Below are positions 52,162-62,004 of a stretch of DNA of 64,000 bases, one piece after another. The position numbers were made by a program, and so were the translations under genes. This stretch comes from Maricaulis sp. (GTDB taxonomy: Bacteria > Pseudomonadota > Alphaproteobacteria > Caulobacterales > Maricaulaceae). The stretch lies in the NCBI RefSeq assembly GCF_017643475.1, contig NZ_JAEPNI010000001.1, forward strand, positions 1,364,001-1,428,000, written 5' to 3'. A model generated the notes under the pieces. That model was not told the origin of the DNA, did not search any database, and saw only the letters and a program-made list of their open reading frames with translations. Positions within the stretch are counted from its first letter, which is position 1. Each line of letters starts with the position of its first letter.

Positions 52162-52941
52162 ATGGATATGGGTGAGATGCAACAGGTAACAGCGGCTGTC
52201 CTGCTGATCGGCGATGAGGTGCTGTCCGGCCGCACCCAGGACAAGAACCTGCAACAGATCGCCCAGTTTCTCGCTCCGCTGGGCGTGAACGTCGTTGAAT
52301 GCCGTGTTGTGCCGGATATCGAGACCGAGATCGTCGACGCGGTGAACACACTGCGCCAGAAGGTGGATTATCTCTTCACCACGGGCGGTATCGGGCCGAC
52401 CCATGACGACATAACTGCGGACAGTATTGCCCGTGCCTTTGGCGTTGGCATTGATGTGCGCGCGGATGCCCTGGAGATCATCGAGCACTGGTATGAAAAG
52501 ACCGGCACGCCGCTGACCGAGACCCGCAAGCGCATGGCGCGCATTCCCGACGGCGCCTCGCTGATCGAGAATCCTGTCACGGGCGCTCCGGGCTTCCAGA
52601 CTGGTAACGTCTTCACCCTGGCAGGTGTTCCCAAGATCGCTCGCGGCATGCTCGAGGATATTGCCCACCGCATTGAGGGCGGAGCGGTGACGCAATCTCG
52701 TTCGGTCAAGGGCGAGGGACTGCGCGAGGGCGATATCGCTGTGCAGCTCGGCGAGCTGCAGATCGATTATCCGGACGTGTCCATCGGCAGCTATCCCTAT
52801 TTCCTGGAACTTCAAGACGGCAAGCTGCGGCGGGGAACCCAGCTGGTCGTGCGCAGTACCGACGACGGCAAACTCGATGAAGTGATTACGAAAATCACCG
52901 CTCTCGTTTCCGAGCTGGGACACGAGCCTGAACTGGCCTGA
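52162..52941 (+). CDS. Molybdopterin-binding (MoCF/CinA N-terminal) domain protein
   Basis: The 259-residue product contains a MoCF_biosynth domain at residues 8-175: AAVLLIGDEVLSGRTQDKN, DYLFTTGGIGPTHDDITADS and VPKIARGMLEDIAHRI. It lacks the C-terminal nicotinamide-nucleotide amidase domain of full-length CinA, so it corresponds to the N-terminal half only. Such proteins may be ADP-ribose pyrophosphatase-like. AGGTGA precedes ATG 52162. It stands next to sfsA, map and radC, a neighbourhood seen in other alphaproteobacteria as I recall. Confidence 0.88.
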   Translation: MDMGEMQQVTAAVLLIGDEVLSGRTQDKNLQQIAQFLAPLGVNVVECRVVPDIETEIVDAVNTLRQKVDYLFTTGGIGPTHDDITADSIARAFGVGIDVRADALEIIEHWYEKTGTPLTETRKRMARIPDGASLIENPVTGAPGFQTGNVFTLAGVPKIARGMLEDIAHRIEGGAVTQSRSVKGEGLREGDIAVQLGELQIDYPDVSIGSYPYFLELQDGKLRRGTQLVVRSTDDGKLDEVITKITALVSELGHEPELA

Positions 52942-53074
52942 CGACCCAATCCGGCCTGCTTGATGAACAAAATGCCCAGACATTGCCCCGTTTCAGCCAA
53001 GGCATGGCTTTGAAGCGGGTGCACCCCTTTCCCTTGTAGGGACAAGCCATCCGCAGGGAAGGAAGGGGAAGGAC

Positions 53075-54850
53075 ATGACCCAGAAACTGATGTTGAGTGC
53101 CGCAGCCGTGGCTATCATTGGCGGCATGAGCGTCGTCGAGATGCCTGGCGTCGCGGCGCAGGAACGGGCTGAATATGACAGGCCCGTTCCGCAGGTTTGC
53201 CAGCGAAGTCGCTCGGTGCAGGAAGAAGCAGATCTTCTGGTCGTCACCGGTTCTCGCAGAGAACGTTCTCTTGGCATCGCTCAGGCCGAGGCAAGCCGGG
53301 CGTCACCGCCACCACCGCCCCCTCCGCCGCCGGCTCCTCCACCGCCGCCGCAATCCGCACCAACCCCGATGGTTACCCAATATGCCGCGCCATCACCAAT
53401 GCCGCAGCCTAATCGCGACCGTTTCGAGGATGTTCCGGCCAATCCGGTGATGGTCACTTCCGAAGATCCGGTCTCGACCTTCTCGATTGATGTTGATACG
53501 GCGAGTTATGCCGTTGTGCGCAATCACCTTCACGACTGTGAACTACCGCCAACCGATGCCGTGCGCATCGAGGAGATGGTGAATTATTTCGACTATGAAT
53601 ACGCGCTTCCCGAAGGTGCGGCAGAACCGTTCACGACCTCGGTCCAGGTGATGCCGACCCCGTGGAATGCAGACACGCAGCTGCTGCACATCGGCGTACA
53701 GGGTTATGACCTGGTCCCGACTGAACGGCCGCGGGCGAATCTGGTTTTCCTGATCGATGTTTCGGGCTCGATGAACGCGCCCGACAAGTTGCCCCTGGCG
53801 CTGCAGGCCATGCACATGCTGGTCGATGAGCTGGACGAGGACGATACGGTTTCCATCGTCGTCTATGCAGGCGCTGCGGGTGCCGTACTGGAGCCGACGC
53901 AGGCGCGTCATGCCCGTCAGATCCACGAGGCGCTTGACCGTCTGCGTGCGGGCGGTTCCACGGCCGGCGGGGCCGGTCTATCGCTGGCCTACAGCCTGGC
54001 CGAGGAGAATTTCGACCCGGATGCGGTGAACCGCGTGATGTTGCTGACCGATGGTGATTTTAATGTCGGCGTGACGCAGGACGAACGGCTCGAGGACTTT
54101 GTCGCGCGCAAGCGCGACAGCGGTATCTATCTCTCGGTGATGGGCTTTGGCCGAGGCAATTACAACGACCAGATGATGCAGACCATCGCCCAGGCCGGAA
54201 ACGGGGTTGCGGCTTACATCGATAGTCGCCAGGAAGCCCGCCGCATGCTGGTGGAGGAGACTTTTGGTTCGCTCTTCCCGATTGCCAATGACGTGAAGAT
54301 CCAGGTCGAGTTCAATCCGGCCCAGGTCGCTGAATACCGCCTGGTCGGCTATGAGACGCGCCTGCTGGACCGGGCTGATTTCAACAATGATGCTGTGGAT
54401 GCGGGTGAGGTCGGTTCCGGCCATTCCGTCACGGCGATCTATGAAATCGCGGCGCCAGGCAGTGAAGGCGTGCTGACCGAACCCCTGCGTTATGGCGGGC
54501 AGACCCCGGTCGAACATGATGTCGCTGCGGAGTTCGCGCATCTGCGTATCCGCTACAAGCTTCCTGGCGAGGATGAGAGTGATCTGATGCAGCGCCCGAT
54601 CACGGCCGGTGATGCCGTCAGCCGCCTGTCACAGGCTTCCAGCGAAGCGCGTTTTTCTGCCCAGGTCGCCGGTTTTGCGCAATTGTTGCGGGGCGATCCC
54701 TATCTGCGTGGCGGGTATGATTATGACTCGGTGCTGAGCGGTATCGAGGGGAGTCCCTCGCAGGATGAGTTTGGTTATCGTTCCGAGTTCGCGGAACTGG
54801 TTGAAATCGCGCGGTATGTGTCCGCGTTAGAGGACCGCAAGGTCAACTAA
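53075..54850 (+). CDS. YfbK-type von Willebrand factor A domain protein, exported
   Basis: The 591-residue product has a signal peptide (residues 1-28), a segment EADLLVVTGSRRERSLG (residues about 52-68) that resembles the plug signature of TonB receptors, and a polyproline stretch. The vWA part follows: an N-terminal module with FSIDVDTASYAVVRNHL and EEMVNYFDYEYA, the vWA domain with MIDAS DVSGS (Asp228), TDGDFNVGVT, and a C-terminal DUF3520-like region (HLRIRYKLPGEDESDL). It may be a surface or periplasmic metal-dependent adhesion module; function unknown. Confidence 0.85.
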   Translation: MTQKLMLSAAAVAIIGGMSVVEMPGVAAQERAEYDRPVPQVCQRSRSVQEEADLLVVTGSRRERSLGIAQAEASRASPPPPPPPPPAPPPPPQSAPTPMVTQYAAPSPMPQPNRDRFEDVPANPVMVTSEDPVSTFSIDVDTASYAVVRNHLHDCELPPTDAVRIEEMVNYFDYEYALPEGAAEPFTTSVQVMPTPWNADTQLLHIGVQGYDLVPTERPRANLVFLIDVSGSMNAPDKLPLALQAMHMLVDELDEDDTVSIVVYAGAAGAVLEPTQARHARQIHEALDRLRAGGSTAGGAGLSLAYSLAEENFDPDAVNRVMLLTDGDFNVGVTQDERLEDFVARKRDSGIYLSVMGFGRGNYNDQMMQTIAQAGNGVAAYIDSRQEARRMLVEETFGSLFPIANDVKIQVEFNPAQVAEYRLVGYETRLLDRADFNNDAVDAGEVGSGHSVTAIYEIAAPGSEGVLTEPLRYGGQTPVEHDVAAEFAHLRIRYKLPGEDESDLMQRPITAGDAVSRLSQASSEARFSAQVAGFAQLLRGDPYLRGGYDYDSVLSGIEGSPSQDEFGYRSEFAELVEIARYVSALEDRKVN

Positions 54851-54931
54851 TCACAGGCAATCGCATTTGAACGCTTGCACCTCCCGACACACTGGCGGAC
54901 AGTGTTGTCCACATTGAGTTGGGAGGTGTGT

Positions 54932-55576
54932 ATGCCTATTCGTGACTGGGCAGTATCAACCGGTAGTATTGCCGCCATTCTCGTGACTAGCGCGCTGGTT
55001 CCTGTCAGCGCCGCTCACGCCCAGGAAGACGCGATCGCTCACTGCCGTACGGCAGCGACGGCGGAAGCGCGCATAGCCTGTCTGGAAGAAGCGCTGCGCG
55101 CTGAACCGGCCGCAGAAACGACAGCGGATCGTGGTGAAACAGCGGCTCCGGAGCCCGGGCGTCGTGGTTTCAGGCTACCCGGCTTGCCGTTTGGGGGGCG
55201 TGACAACGATGATGAGCAGGCCGTTTCGACAGCCACGAGCGATAGCGCGGCTACGGTGCCGCAGGCTGAAGGGCTGGGCTCAGAGCAGGTTAATGCCCGT
55301 CGGACCAATCGTCGTTCGGCGCAAGAAGCCCAGCGCGAGGCAGAACAGGTCCAGAGCGCAATTATCTCCTTTGACATCATTCCCTATGAACGCCTTGAGG
55401 TGACACTGGCAAACGGACAGGTCTGGCGCCAGATCTCGGCGGACAACCAGCGTGTCGCCGGCCGTCTTCGTCGCAGCCGGAGTTATACGGCGACTGTGCG
55501 TGAAGGTGTCGTGGGCGGATATCAGCTGCGCATCAATGAAATATCCCGGATCATCCGGGTCGAACGCATTCGCTGA
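54932..55576 (+). CDS. Exported protein of unknown function
   Basis: The 214-residue product has a signal peptide (about residues 1-33, ending AAHAQ), an N-terminal Cys pair (IAHCRTAATAEARIACLEEA), a disordered middle (GGRDNDDEQAVSTATSDS) and a conserved-looking C-terminal domain with ANGQVWRQISADNQRVAGRL and GYQLRINEISRIIRVERI. The end pattern (GQVWRQ ... RIxR) is common in uncharacterised alphaproteobacterial periplasmic proteins. ATG 54932 has GGGAGG five bases upstream. It follows the vWA gene by 81 bases and has a terminator. Confidence 0.7.
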   Translation: MPIRDWAVSTGSIAAILVTSALVPVSAAHAQEDAIAHCRTAATAEARIACLEEALRAEPAAETTADRGETAAPEPGRRGFRLPGLPFGGRDNDDEQAVSTATSDSAATVPQAEGLGSEQVNARRTNRRSAQEAQREAEQVQSAIISFDIIPYERLEVTLANGQVWRQISADNQRVAGRLRRSRSYTATVREGVVGGYQLRINEISRIIRVERIR

Positions 55577-55602
55577 CCACAGTCCGGATACGCAAATAAA
55601 AG

Positions 55603-55638
55603 AACCGCCGCAGCCCCGGGGCTGCGGCGGTCTTTTTT
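55603..55638 (+). terminator. Strong terminator, 28-nt perfect palindrome
   Basis: ACCGCCGCAGCCCC (55604-55617) is followed at once by its complement GGGGCTGCGGCGGT (55618-55631) and then CTTTTTT. Stops the exported-protein transcript. Confidence 0.85.
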
Positions 55639-55652
55639 GGCCCAAAAGAAGA

Positions 55653-55680
55653 GGGCGGCGATCTGATGATCGCCGCCCCC
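55653..55680 (-). terminator. Terminator after the TonB receptor gene
   Basis: GGGCGGCGATC (55653-55663) pairs with GATCGCCGCCC (55668-55678); on the minus strand this is followed by TCTTCTTTT. It ends the leftward receptor transcript. Confidence 0.75.
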
Positions 55681-55699
55681 GTCTGTAAGTCGTTGTCGC

Positions 55700-58600
55700 T
55701 TAGAAGCGACGCGTGACCGTTGCGAATGCACGGCGGCCAATCAGGTCGTAACCGGACTGAACAACCATGTTCATGCGCGACGGGCCTTCACCCTGGTCGA
55801 TGAGCGGCGGCTGCTCGTCGGTCAGGTTGTTCACACCTGCCGAGAAGCTCCACATGTCTGCATCATAGGAGATGGAGAAGTCATGCGTGACGTAGCTGTC
55901 GACAAAGTCGACATCACGACACTGGCCAGCGTAACCAAGCTGCTCACAAGCGGTACGCGGAACCGCACGGGTCAGATCGGTTTGCGTCAGGGCGTCAGAG
56001 TTCTCCTGCTGACCTTCACCCTGATAGCGCGTGCGCCAGCGAGCGCCCCAGTTGCCACGGGTCGCCGTTGCAGAGAGCTGCCACAGCCATTCCGGGTTGG
56101 CGATACGGCCGATCAGGTCTTCCTCAAGGGAATTCGGATCGGTCGGGTCTTCGTTCCGCAGCTGCTCGAGATACTGAGCGGCATTGAAGACGACGGTCAG
56201 ATCCGTCTGATCATCGATGAAGGACAGCGGCATACGAGCGCGGACATTATAGTCGATACCCGTAGAGGTCAGCTGACCAACGTTGATGAAGGACGCATCA
56301 ACCAGGGCGATGGTCGCCGTGGCCGGGTCGCCAGTATTACGTGTGATGCGCGAACAGGACGGATCCGCCAGGTTCGGCTGGTTATTGTAACAATTGGCAA
56401 TGATCTGAGCTGCGTTGGATTCTTCCAGCGTGTTCTCGATCTGGATGTCGAAATAGGTGACAGACAGATCCAGATCCAGGTCATTTGAGAAGCTGTGCTG
56501 GAAGATCGCGCTGAGCGTCATGGACTCTGAGGTCTCAGCCGTTGCATCCGGGTTACCACCGGTGGAGGTGGTGATACCGGTCGTTGCCAGCAGGCCCAGA
56601 GCCGTCGGATCAGCGCCGGCAGCCGTACAGTTGTCGAGCAGCAACTGGGAACGAGTCTCGCCGTTCGGGTCATAAACACCGCCATTATTGGCCGTGGTCG
56701 GGACCAGACACGGGTCATTGCCGCCACCAATGGTGCCGGTTGCGCCCGCGAGGAACTGCTCACGCAGGTTCGGAGCACGGAAGGAGGTACCGTAAGTACC
56801 GCGCAGACGGACGCTGTCGGTGACCTGCCAGGACGCACGCGTAGAGTACGTCATGTGAGCGCCAAAGTTCTCTTCCTCGGTGTAACGCGTGGAGATACCG
56901 ACCATGAAGGTATCGGTGACCGGAATTTCGGTCTCGATAAAGCCTTCAAACAAGGACGTGCGGCCAATCGTCGGGCGTTCCGTATCCGGAATTTCCGAAG
57001 CGGCCGTACCCAGAACGCGGGTTACGTCGTTGATGGAGTTGATGCGCTGCTCGCGGAATTCGAAACCGAGCACCATGCCAACCGTACCAGCCGGCATGTC
57101 GAAGACATCGCCGGTAAAGATAGCCTGGGCGTGAACCTGTTCCATCTCGGTGATGTTGATCGACTGGCCGAACAGGAAGTCGGTCTCTTCCTGGGTCGCA
57201 AAGTTGCGATCACCACCCTGAACCGTGAAAAGGGTCGGGGAGAAGAAATCGATGGTCGGGCAGTTTGCCGGCGTCAGGAAGCCGAAGCTTGTTGCCTGGC
57301 GACCCAGACCACAGATCGGGTTGCCATTGACGTCGAGGCGGAGTGTGTCGAGCGCTTCACGGATACCGTCCTCACGCATGACCGGCTGGGAAGCCGTACC
57401 GTAGGAGCGGTCATAGGCAGCCGTGATGTCGTAGACCCAGCCACGATCCATCAGGAATGGCAGGTCGCCTTCGAGGCCACCGACAAAGCGGAAGACGTCG
57501 ACGTCGGACTTACGACGCTGGGACAGACCTTCCAGCGAGTAAACCGGCAGGGCGTCGGCATCAAACGGGTTGAGCGGGTTGTCGAACAGCTGCAGCGAGC
57601 CGTCCGGGTTAACCAGCAGATTGCCGTTGGCATCTTCCTGAGGAATGAGCGCCGGAACGCCCGGGAAGACCTGCTCGTCGGTGAAGCGACCAACGGAGTT
57701 ACGCGTGGAGTACGACATCTCGAAATAGATCGTGTCGTTCTCGAAGAAGTTCACATCGTAATGACCGGAAGCGAAGATATTCATGCGCTCCAGGTTTTCC
57801 ATCAGCTGCGTGCGCTTCTCTTCGTCCTGCAGGGAGTAGGCGTCCTGCTCGTAGAAGTGCGAACCGGTCTGGGCGAACACGTCAGCGCTGGTGCCCCAGC
57901 CCGTACCAATGCCGTTCGGAGCGAGCGCCGGGTTGGTAAAGCCCGGGATGGACCATACGAAACCATTGCCAGCGACGAAGACTGAGTTATCCGGACGACG
58001 GTCCATACACACGGACATGACATCGCCCTGATCGGTGACGTCGATGTCGCGCAGACAGTCATTCCAGTGCGAACGATCGCCAGCGATGACGGCTGTACGG
58101 TTATAGAATTCAGCAGATACGGTGAAGTTGGAGCGATCAGTGGATGCGCCACCGATGAAGCCCATCTGGAAGACTTCGCCGCCGCTGTTTTCAGGCAGGG
58201 TGGTGAAGGCAGACACTTCGAAACCATCGAAATCATCGCGCAGGATGATGTTGGCAACGCCGGCAACAGCGTCAGCACCGTAGATGGAAGAAGCACCGTC
58301 CGTCAGCAGTTCGATACGATCGATCATCAGCGTCGGGATCAGGTTCAGGTCCGGAGCAACCGGAGCGCCACGAACACCTGACGGGCCAAGGCGACGGCCG
58401 TTGACGAGCAGCAGCGTACGCTCAGCACCGAGGCCACGCAGTGCGACGGTGGAAGCGCCCGGTCCGTTGACCGGAACGCCTTCGACGGCGGCGGTCGGAG
58501 AACCGGAGTTGACGGAACCGTCAAGCTGGACGCCGGAAACAACCGGAGAATCAGCGATCAGCGCAGTTGCATCGGAAATACCCAGCTGGCGCTGTTCGTC

Positions 58601-58798
58601 GGCATCGATCACCTGGATCGGTGATACGGCGGAAAACTCATCGCGGCGCAGACGAGAACCCGTTACGACTATCCGCTCACGGTTTTCGTCGTCGGTCTGA
58701 TTGTCTTGTGCGAGAGCAGGTGAAGATACGGCGAGGCTTGATAGCGCAAAGCCAGCAAGCACGGTCGACCGTAACAAAACGTTTTGCATACGTTTCAT
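55700..58798 (-). CDS. TonB-dependent outer-membrane receptor (large)
   Basis: The 1032-residue product has a signal peptide (cleavage near SPALAQ), then IVVTGSRLRR (residues 43-52) at the usual place after the TonB box region, a plug domain (GISDATALIADSP, VALRGLGAERTLLLVNGRRL, and RIELLTDGASSIYGADAVAG), and a 22-strand barrel ending in VTRRF with a C-terminal Phe. Long extracellular loops carry cysteine pairs. The receptor imports an unknown substrate using TonB energy; this subtype is common in Caulobacterales-type genomes, often for glycans or peptides. ATG 58798 has AGGGG eight bases before it. Confidence 0.93.
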   Translation of the reverse strand: MKRMQNVLLRSTVLAGFALSSLAVSSPALAQDNQTDDENRERIVVTGSRLRRDEFSAVSPIQVIDADEQRQLGISDATALIADSPVVSGVQLDGSVNSGSPTAAVEGVPVNGPGASTVALRGLGAERTLLLVNGRRLGPSGVRGAPVAPDLNLIPTLMIDRIELLTDGASSIYGADAVAGVANIILRDDFDGFEVSAFTTLPENSGGEVFQMGFIGGASTDRSNFTVSAEFYNRTAVIAGDRSHWNDCLRDIDVTDQGDVMSVCMDRRPDNSVFVAGNGFVWSIPGFTNPALAPNGIGTGWGTSADVFAQTGSHFYEQDAYSLQDEEKRTQLMENLERMNIFASGHYDVNFFENDTIYFEMSYSTRNSVGRFTDEQVFPGVPALIPQEDANGNLLVNPDGSLQLFDNPLNPFDADALPVYSLEGLSQRRKSDVDVFRFVGGLEGDLPFLMDRGWVYDITAAYDRSYGTASQPVMREDGIREALDTLRLDVNGNPICGLGRQATSFGFLTPANCPTIDFFSPTLFTVQGGDRNFATQEETDFLFGQSINITEMEQVHAQAIFTGDVFDMPAGTVGMVLGFEFREQRINSINDVTRVLGTAASEIPDTERPTIGRTSLFEGFIETEIPVTDTFMVGISTRYTEEENFGAHMTYSTRASWQVTDSVRLRGTYGTSFRAPNLREQFLAGATGTIGGGNDPCLVPTTANNGGVYDPNGETRSQLLLDNCTAAGADPTALGLLATTGITTSTGGNPDATAETSESMTLSAIFQHSFSNDLDLDLSVTYFDIQIENTLEESNAAQIIANCYNNQPNLADPSCSRITRNTGDPATATIALVDASFINVGQLTSTGIDYNVRARMPLSFIDDQTDLTVVFNAAQYLEQLRNEDPTDPNSLEEDLIGRIANPEWLWQLSATATRGNWGARWRTRYQGEGQQENSDALTQTDLTRAVPRTACEQLGYAGQCRDVDFVDSYVTHDFSISYDADMWSFSAGVNNLTDEQPPLIDQGEGPSRMNMVVQSGYDLIGRRAFATVTRRF

Positions 58799-59196
58799 TG
58801 CATGTCCCCTAGGAGTATATGCCGGATTTATGGTCACGATTTGGCTCTTCCGGCGTCACGAGCACGTGAGGAATGTGACGCGTGTTCTATGCTTAACGCA
58901 ATTGACGCGAACGTGAGCTTGCACAGGCGTATTCGCGGCGTGTCATAAATTTTACATTTAAATTACAATGGGTAATGTCCGATGGCTTCGTGTTTCAGAT
59001 AGTTTCATCTGCAACGAAAATTTGTGAGCGTGTTGCGCAATCGCAACGCTTTTGTTGTCACTGGTGGTGAGACAGGACCAGTTTGACGGTGAGGTGACAA
59101 GCTGCTTGGCGCCATGGTGCCGCTAACCATTCATGTTTGGCTGAAACTGCGACTGGAACCCGCAATGCGAGTGTGTAGGATCGCGCCACCGGTTCG
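58799..59196. other. Intergenic region upstream of the TonB receptor
   Basis: Almost 400 bases without a gene. It has a notably AT-rich middle (about 58940-58975), likely the promoter zone of the receptor gene. A hairpin GTTGCG-CAAT-CGCAAC followed by GCTTTT lies near 59033-59055. I could not identify an operator or riboswitch. Confidence 0.4.
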
Positions 59197-59283
59197 GCGG
59201 GCGTGGCGGAATTGGTAGACGCAGCAGACTTAAAATCTGCCGGCCGCAAGGTCATGCCGGTTCAAGTCCGGCCGCCCGCACCA
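59197..59283 (+). tRNA. tRNA-Leu (UAA anticodon)
   Basis: The acceptor arm GCGGGCG (59197-59203) pairs with CGCCCGC (59273-59279), with A as discriminator and an encoded CCA (59281-59283). The D arm has GGAATTGGTAGACGC, the anticodon arm GCAGACTTAAAATCTGC gives UAA, a long variable arm follows (type II tRNA) and the T arm has GGTTCAAGTCC. 87 bases. It reads the UUA codon, rare in this GC-rich DNA. Confidence 0.97.
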
Positions 59284-59311
59284 AGCTTGCGATCATTCTG
59301 GAGCACACGGA

Positions 59312-59764
59312 TCAACGCGATAGCGCGACGTTTTCCGTGTGGAGTTCGACAAAGCGTCCGCTGGTGTTGCGGGCTTTGCCCACATAGTCACCCAAGCGTG
59401 CGAAGAAGGCCCGTCGCTCGGCCTCATCCGGCCATTCCTCAGCCATCAGGCGTGCATTGATCTCACTTAGTGAACCGGCAGGCCGGGTTTCACTGTAGGT
59501 GTAGATAACGAGCAGCTGGTGCTGCCCGTTATCCGCCTCCATCCAGAGCGAACGAACATCAGCGAAATAGGGATTGCGGCCGAGAATGCGTTCGGTCCAG
59601 CGCGCGGACAGCTCGAAAAACTCCTCGCGAGAGCCATCTTCCGGGATTTGCACATGATGAGTGGTGGTGCTGACCCGTCGGCCCAGGACCGGGTGATCTT
59701 CGGCGATGACTGGCGGCGTCACCGACAACAGGGCGAGGCAAAACAAGAGACCGAGCGGCTTCAT
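59312..59764 (-). CDS. Small exported protein, unknown
   Basis: The 150-residue product has a signal peptide (MKPLGLLFCLALLSVTPPVI) and a compact mature domain: SREEFFELSARWTERILGRN, WMEADNGQHQLLVIYTYSE, RRAFFARLGDYVGKARNTSG. No family recognised. ATG 59764 has GGAG six bases upstream. It lies about 107 bases downstream of the TonB receptor gene on the same strand and might be cotranscribed with it. Confidence 0.6.
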   Translation of the reverse strand: MKPLGLLFCLALLSVTPPVIAEDHPVLGRRVSTTTHHVQIPEDGSREEFFELSARWTERILGRNPYFADVRSLWMEADNGQHQLLVIYTYSETRPAGSLSEINARLMAEEWPDEAERRAFFARLGDYVGKARNTSGRFVELHTENVALSR

Positions 59765-59871
59765 CACATCTCCTTGGAACACGCATTCCTCGAGCACGCT
59801 TGGAGACTATCGCTGCACAGGCCGACCAGTGAAGGGGGAGAGGGCCCGGCCAGGCCGGCCGGGCCATCAAG

Positions 59872-61959
59872 TTAGTGTGACCAGCTCAGGCGTATGCCGA
59901 GATTGCGGCCCGCGGCAGGGATGGGGGCGCCCAACCCGACAGCGGATCCGGAATTGCGGTTACGACCACTTAGATGCGGCGCGTAGGCCTCGTCCAGCAG
60001 GTTGTCGACACGCAGATCGATGACGCTGTTCAGTGGACCGTTCACACGTGCGTTAAAATTCCAGACGACATAACCCTCTGACGTTGGTTCCCCATTTGTG
60101 AAGGAAACGTCTTTCTGGTCGGCCGTCCACACGGTTTCGATGCCGGCGCTCCAGTGCTCCGCATCATGGCTTAGCGCCAAGCTTACACTTGCCGGTGCCA
60201 CACGATAGAGATTGTCATCGATATCGCGACGCTTCGCGCGGACAAATTCGAACGCGCCGTCGAGCCGCCAGGTCGGGCTCAGCTGTACGCCGAAATCGCC
60301 GTCAAACCCGTACAGTTCGGCGCCCACATTGGCAAAACGCAACGGTGTTGCATCGCCGTTCATCATCGACACCATTTCGACGGGCGTATCGATCACCCCG
60401 ACGGTGTCATCAAAGGCGACGCCCTGGATGTAGTTATCGACCTGTTGATAAAAGAGGGCGGGACGGATGAAAGCCGGGCCTGCGTGATAGTCCAGACCTG
60501 CCTGGATGATCCAGGCGGTTTCCGGCTCCAGCTCCAGATCGCCGACATAGGTGTTTCCGTCTGCCAGGCCCGCACTGGCCGGTGTGGGAAGCCAGGCAAA
60601 GCGCTCCAGATAGGTCGGGACCCGTGACTTGCGGGCAATGCCGACCCGCAGAAGCGTGGTGTCATTGATCGGGTGCCAGGCGCGCGCCACGGCGTCGACG
60701 GTGACATCGTCCCATTCGCGCTCCGACATGTTGAACATGTTCGCAAGCATGACCGGCATCATTGGTACAGCAGGACCAGTGCTTGCTTCATCAGCCTCGG
60801 CGGTGTGGGCATCCAAACGTGCCCCCAGCTCCGCCTGCCAGGACCCGAGCGGGCCTTGCCATTCCAAAAACGCCCCGGTGCGAGCCATGTCGATGTCCGG
60901 GAGACTGTTGAGGAAGAAGTCGGCGTTACGCGGATTGGTAATCGTAACGTCGTACGTGGCGAAGGCGTGGTCGACGCCGAGGTCTAGCGCTCCTCCAGCG
61001 AAATCCCGGCTGGCGGACAGAGCGATTGCCTGATGCTCGACCGTGGCGATGGTCTCGCGGAACCGCATCATGCTCGCCGGGGCCGGACGCAGGCTGAAAT
61101 TGTTCATTGCGTGCTCGACCTCATTCCAGCTGATGCGGGTGGAGACGTCCCAGCCTGCAAGGCTCATATCGTGATCGAACTCGATGAAATCGCTGTCGAC
61201 GTAACGGATGTCCATGGCGAACTGGGGATTGCCGGTCGGGCCGGTTTCATTGCGACGGAAGCTCAGGGCTATTTCGTGAGCGCCACTGCGAAAGCCGGCG
61301 CCCAGTCCATAGATCAGTCGGTCATATCGTGTGCCAGCGACTGGCGTATCGGGAGCGGAATAATCCTCACCGCTTTCCTGAGCGCCAAAGGCGTAGACAC
61401 GGAAACGCTCCGTCGCGATACCCGACATTGCAGAGCGCGACCAGCCCTCATCAATGCTCTGGCCGCTGAGTGAAAACTCGGTCGCGTGGGACAGCGTGTC
61501 ACTTTCGGAAAAATCAATGGATTTGAAACGGGCGTCGAGCCCTCCGGCAAGGCCCGGACCAGCGCTGACCGGGGCGATGCCACGGTCAATCGTGATCTGT
61601 TCCAGCAGCGCGGCGGGCGCATAGTGCATCGGCGGGTCCATCAGGTTCGGACCACCGGATTCGAAGGCCCGTCCGTTCAGACGGATGTTCACGCGTGAGC
61701 CAAACAGGCCGCGATACTGGACCTGGCCGGAGAGGGCGCCATTGCTGATGGCGCTGACACCAGGAAGCCGGGCCAACACCGCCGTTGTGTCTGGCGTCAT
61801 GTGAGATGCCATTTCCTGGGCATCCAAAGTCGATCCGTCGGTGGTCGTGCGGTGAGCGTTGATGGTGATGATGTCAACAAGCGGGGCGCTGTCCTGTGGG
61901 AATGCAGGCGCAGCGATGAGCACACCCAGACAGGTGCTCATAAGGATAGAACGCGGCAT
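59872..61959 (-). CDS. TonB-dependent receptor, probably copper-related
   Basis: The 695-residue product has a signal peptide, a plug domain (LPGVSAISNGALSGQVQYRG, SRVNIRLNGRAFESGGPNLM, then DPPMHYAPAALLEQITIDRG) and a barrel ending IRLSWSH. The MDPPMHY patch and a Met-rich loop (PMMPVMLANMFNMSE) recall OprC/NosA-type copper receptors; copper handling is inference. AGGAG stands five bases before ATG 61959. It is 45 bases downstream of a DUF2946 gene, a frequent partner of such receptors. The last residue is His rather than Phe, so the usual C-terminal signal is slightly off. Confidence 0.85.
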   Translation of the reverse strand: MPRSILMSTCLGVLIAAPAFPQDSAPLVDIITINAHRTTTDGSTLDAQEMASHMTPDTTAVLARLPGVSAISNGALSGQVQYRGLFGSRVNIRLNGRAFESGGPNLMDPPMHYAPAALLEQITIDRGIAPVSAGPGLAGGLDARFKSIDFSESDTLSHATEFSLSGQSIDEGWSRSAMSGIATERFRVYAFGAQESGEDYSAPDTPVAGTRYDRLIYGLGAGFRSGAHEIALSFRRNETGPTGNPQFAMDIRYVDSDFIEFDHDMSLAGWDVSTRISWNEVEHAMNNFSLRPAPASMMRFRETIATVEHQAIALSASRDFAGGALDLGVDHAFATYDVTITNPRNADFFLNSLPDIDMARTGAFLEWQGPLGSWQAELGARLDAHTAEADEASTGPAVPMMPVMLANMFNMSEREWDDVTVDAVARAWHPINDTTLLRVGIARKSRVPTYLERFAWLPTPASAGLADGNTYVGDLELEPETAWIIQAGLDYHAGPAFIRPALFYQQVDNYIQGVAFDDTVGVIDTPVEMVSMMNGDATPLRFANVGAELYGFDGDFGVQLSPTWRLDGAFEFVRAKRRDIDDNLYRVAPASVSLALSHDAEHWSAGIETVWTADQKDVSFTNGEPTSEGYVVWNFNARVNGPLNSVIDLRVDNLLDEAYAPHLSGRNRNSGSAVGLGAPIPAAGRNLGIRLSWSH

Positions 61960-62004
61960 GATTACTCCTGTGATGCCGATCAGAAATTCAAGATTTCGGG
62001 GTCG

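Noticed and set aside
59197-59283. tRNA-Leu as an integration site
   Set aside because: No integrase gene, and no repeat of the tRNA 3' end is visible nearby.
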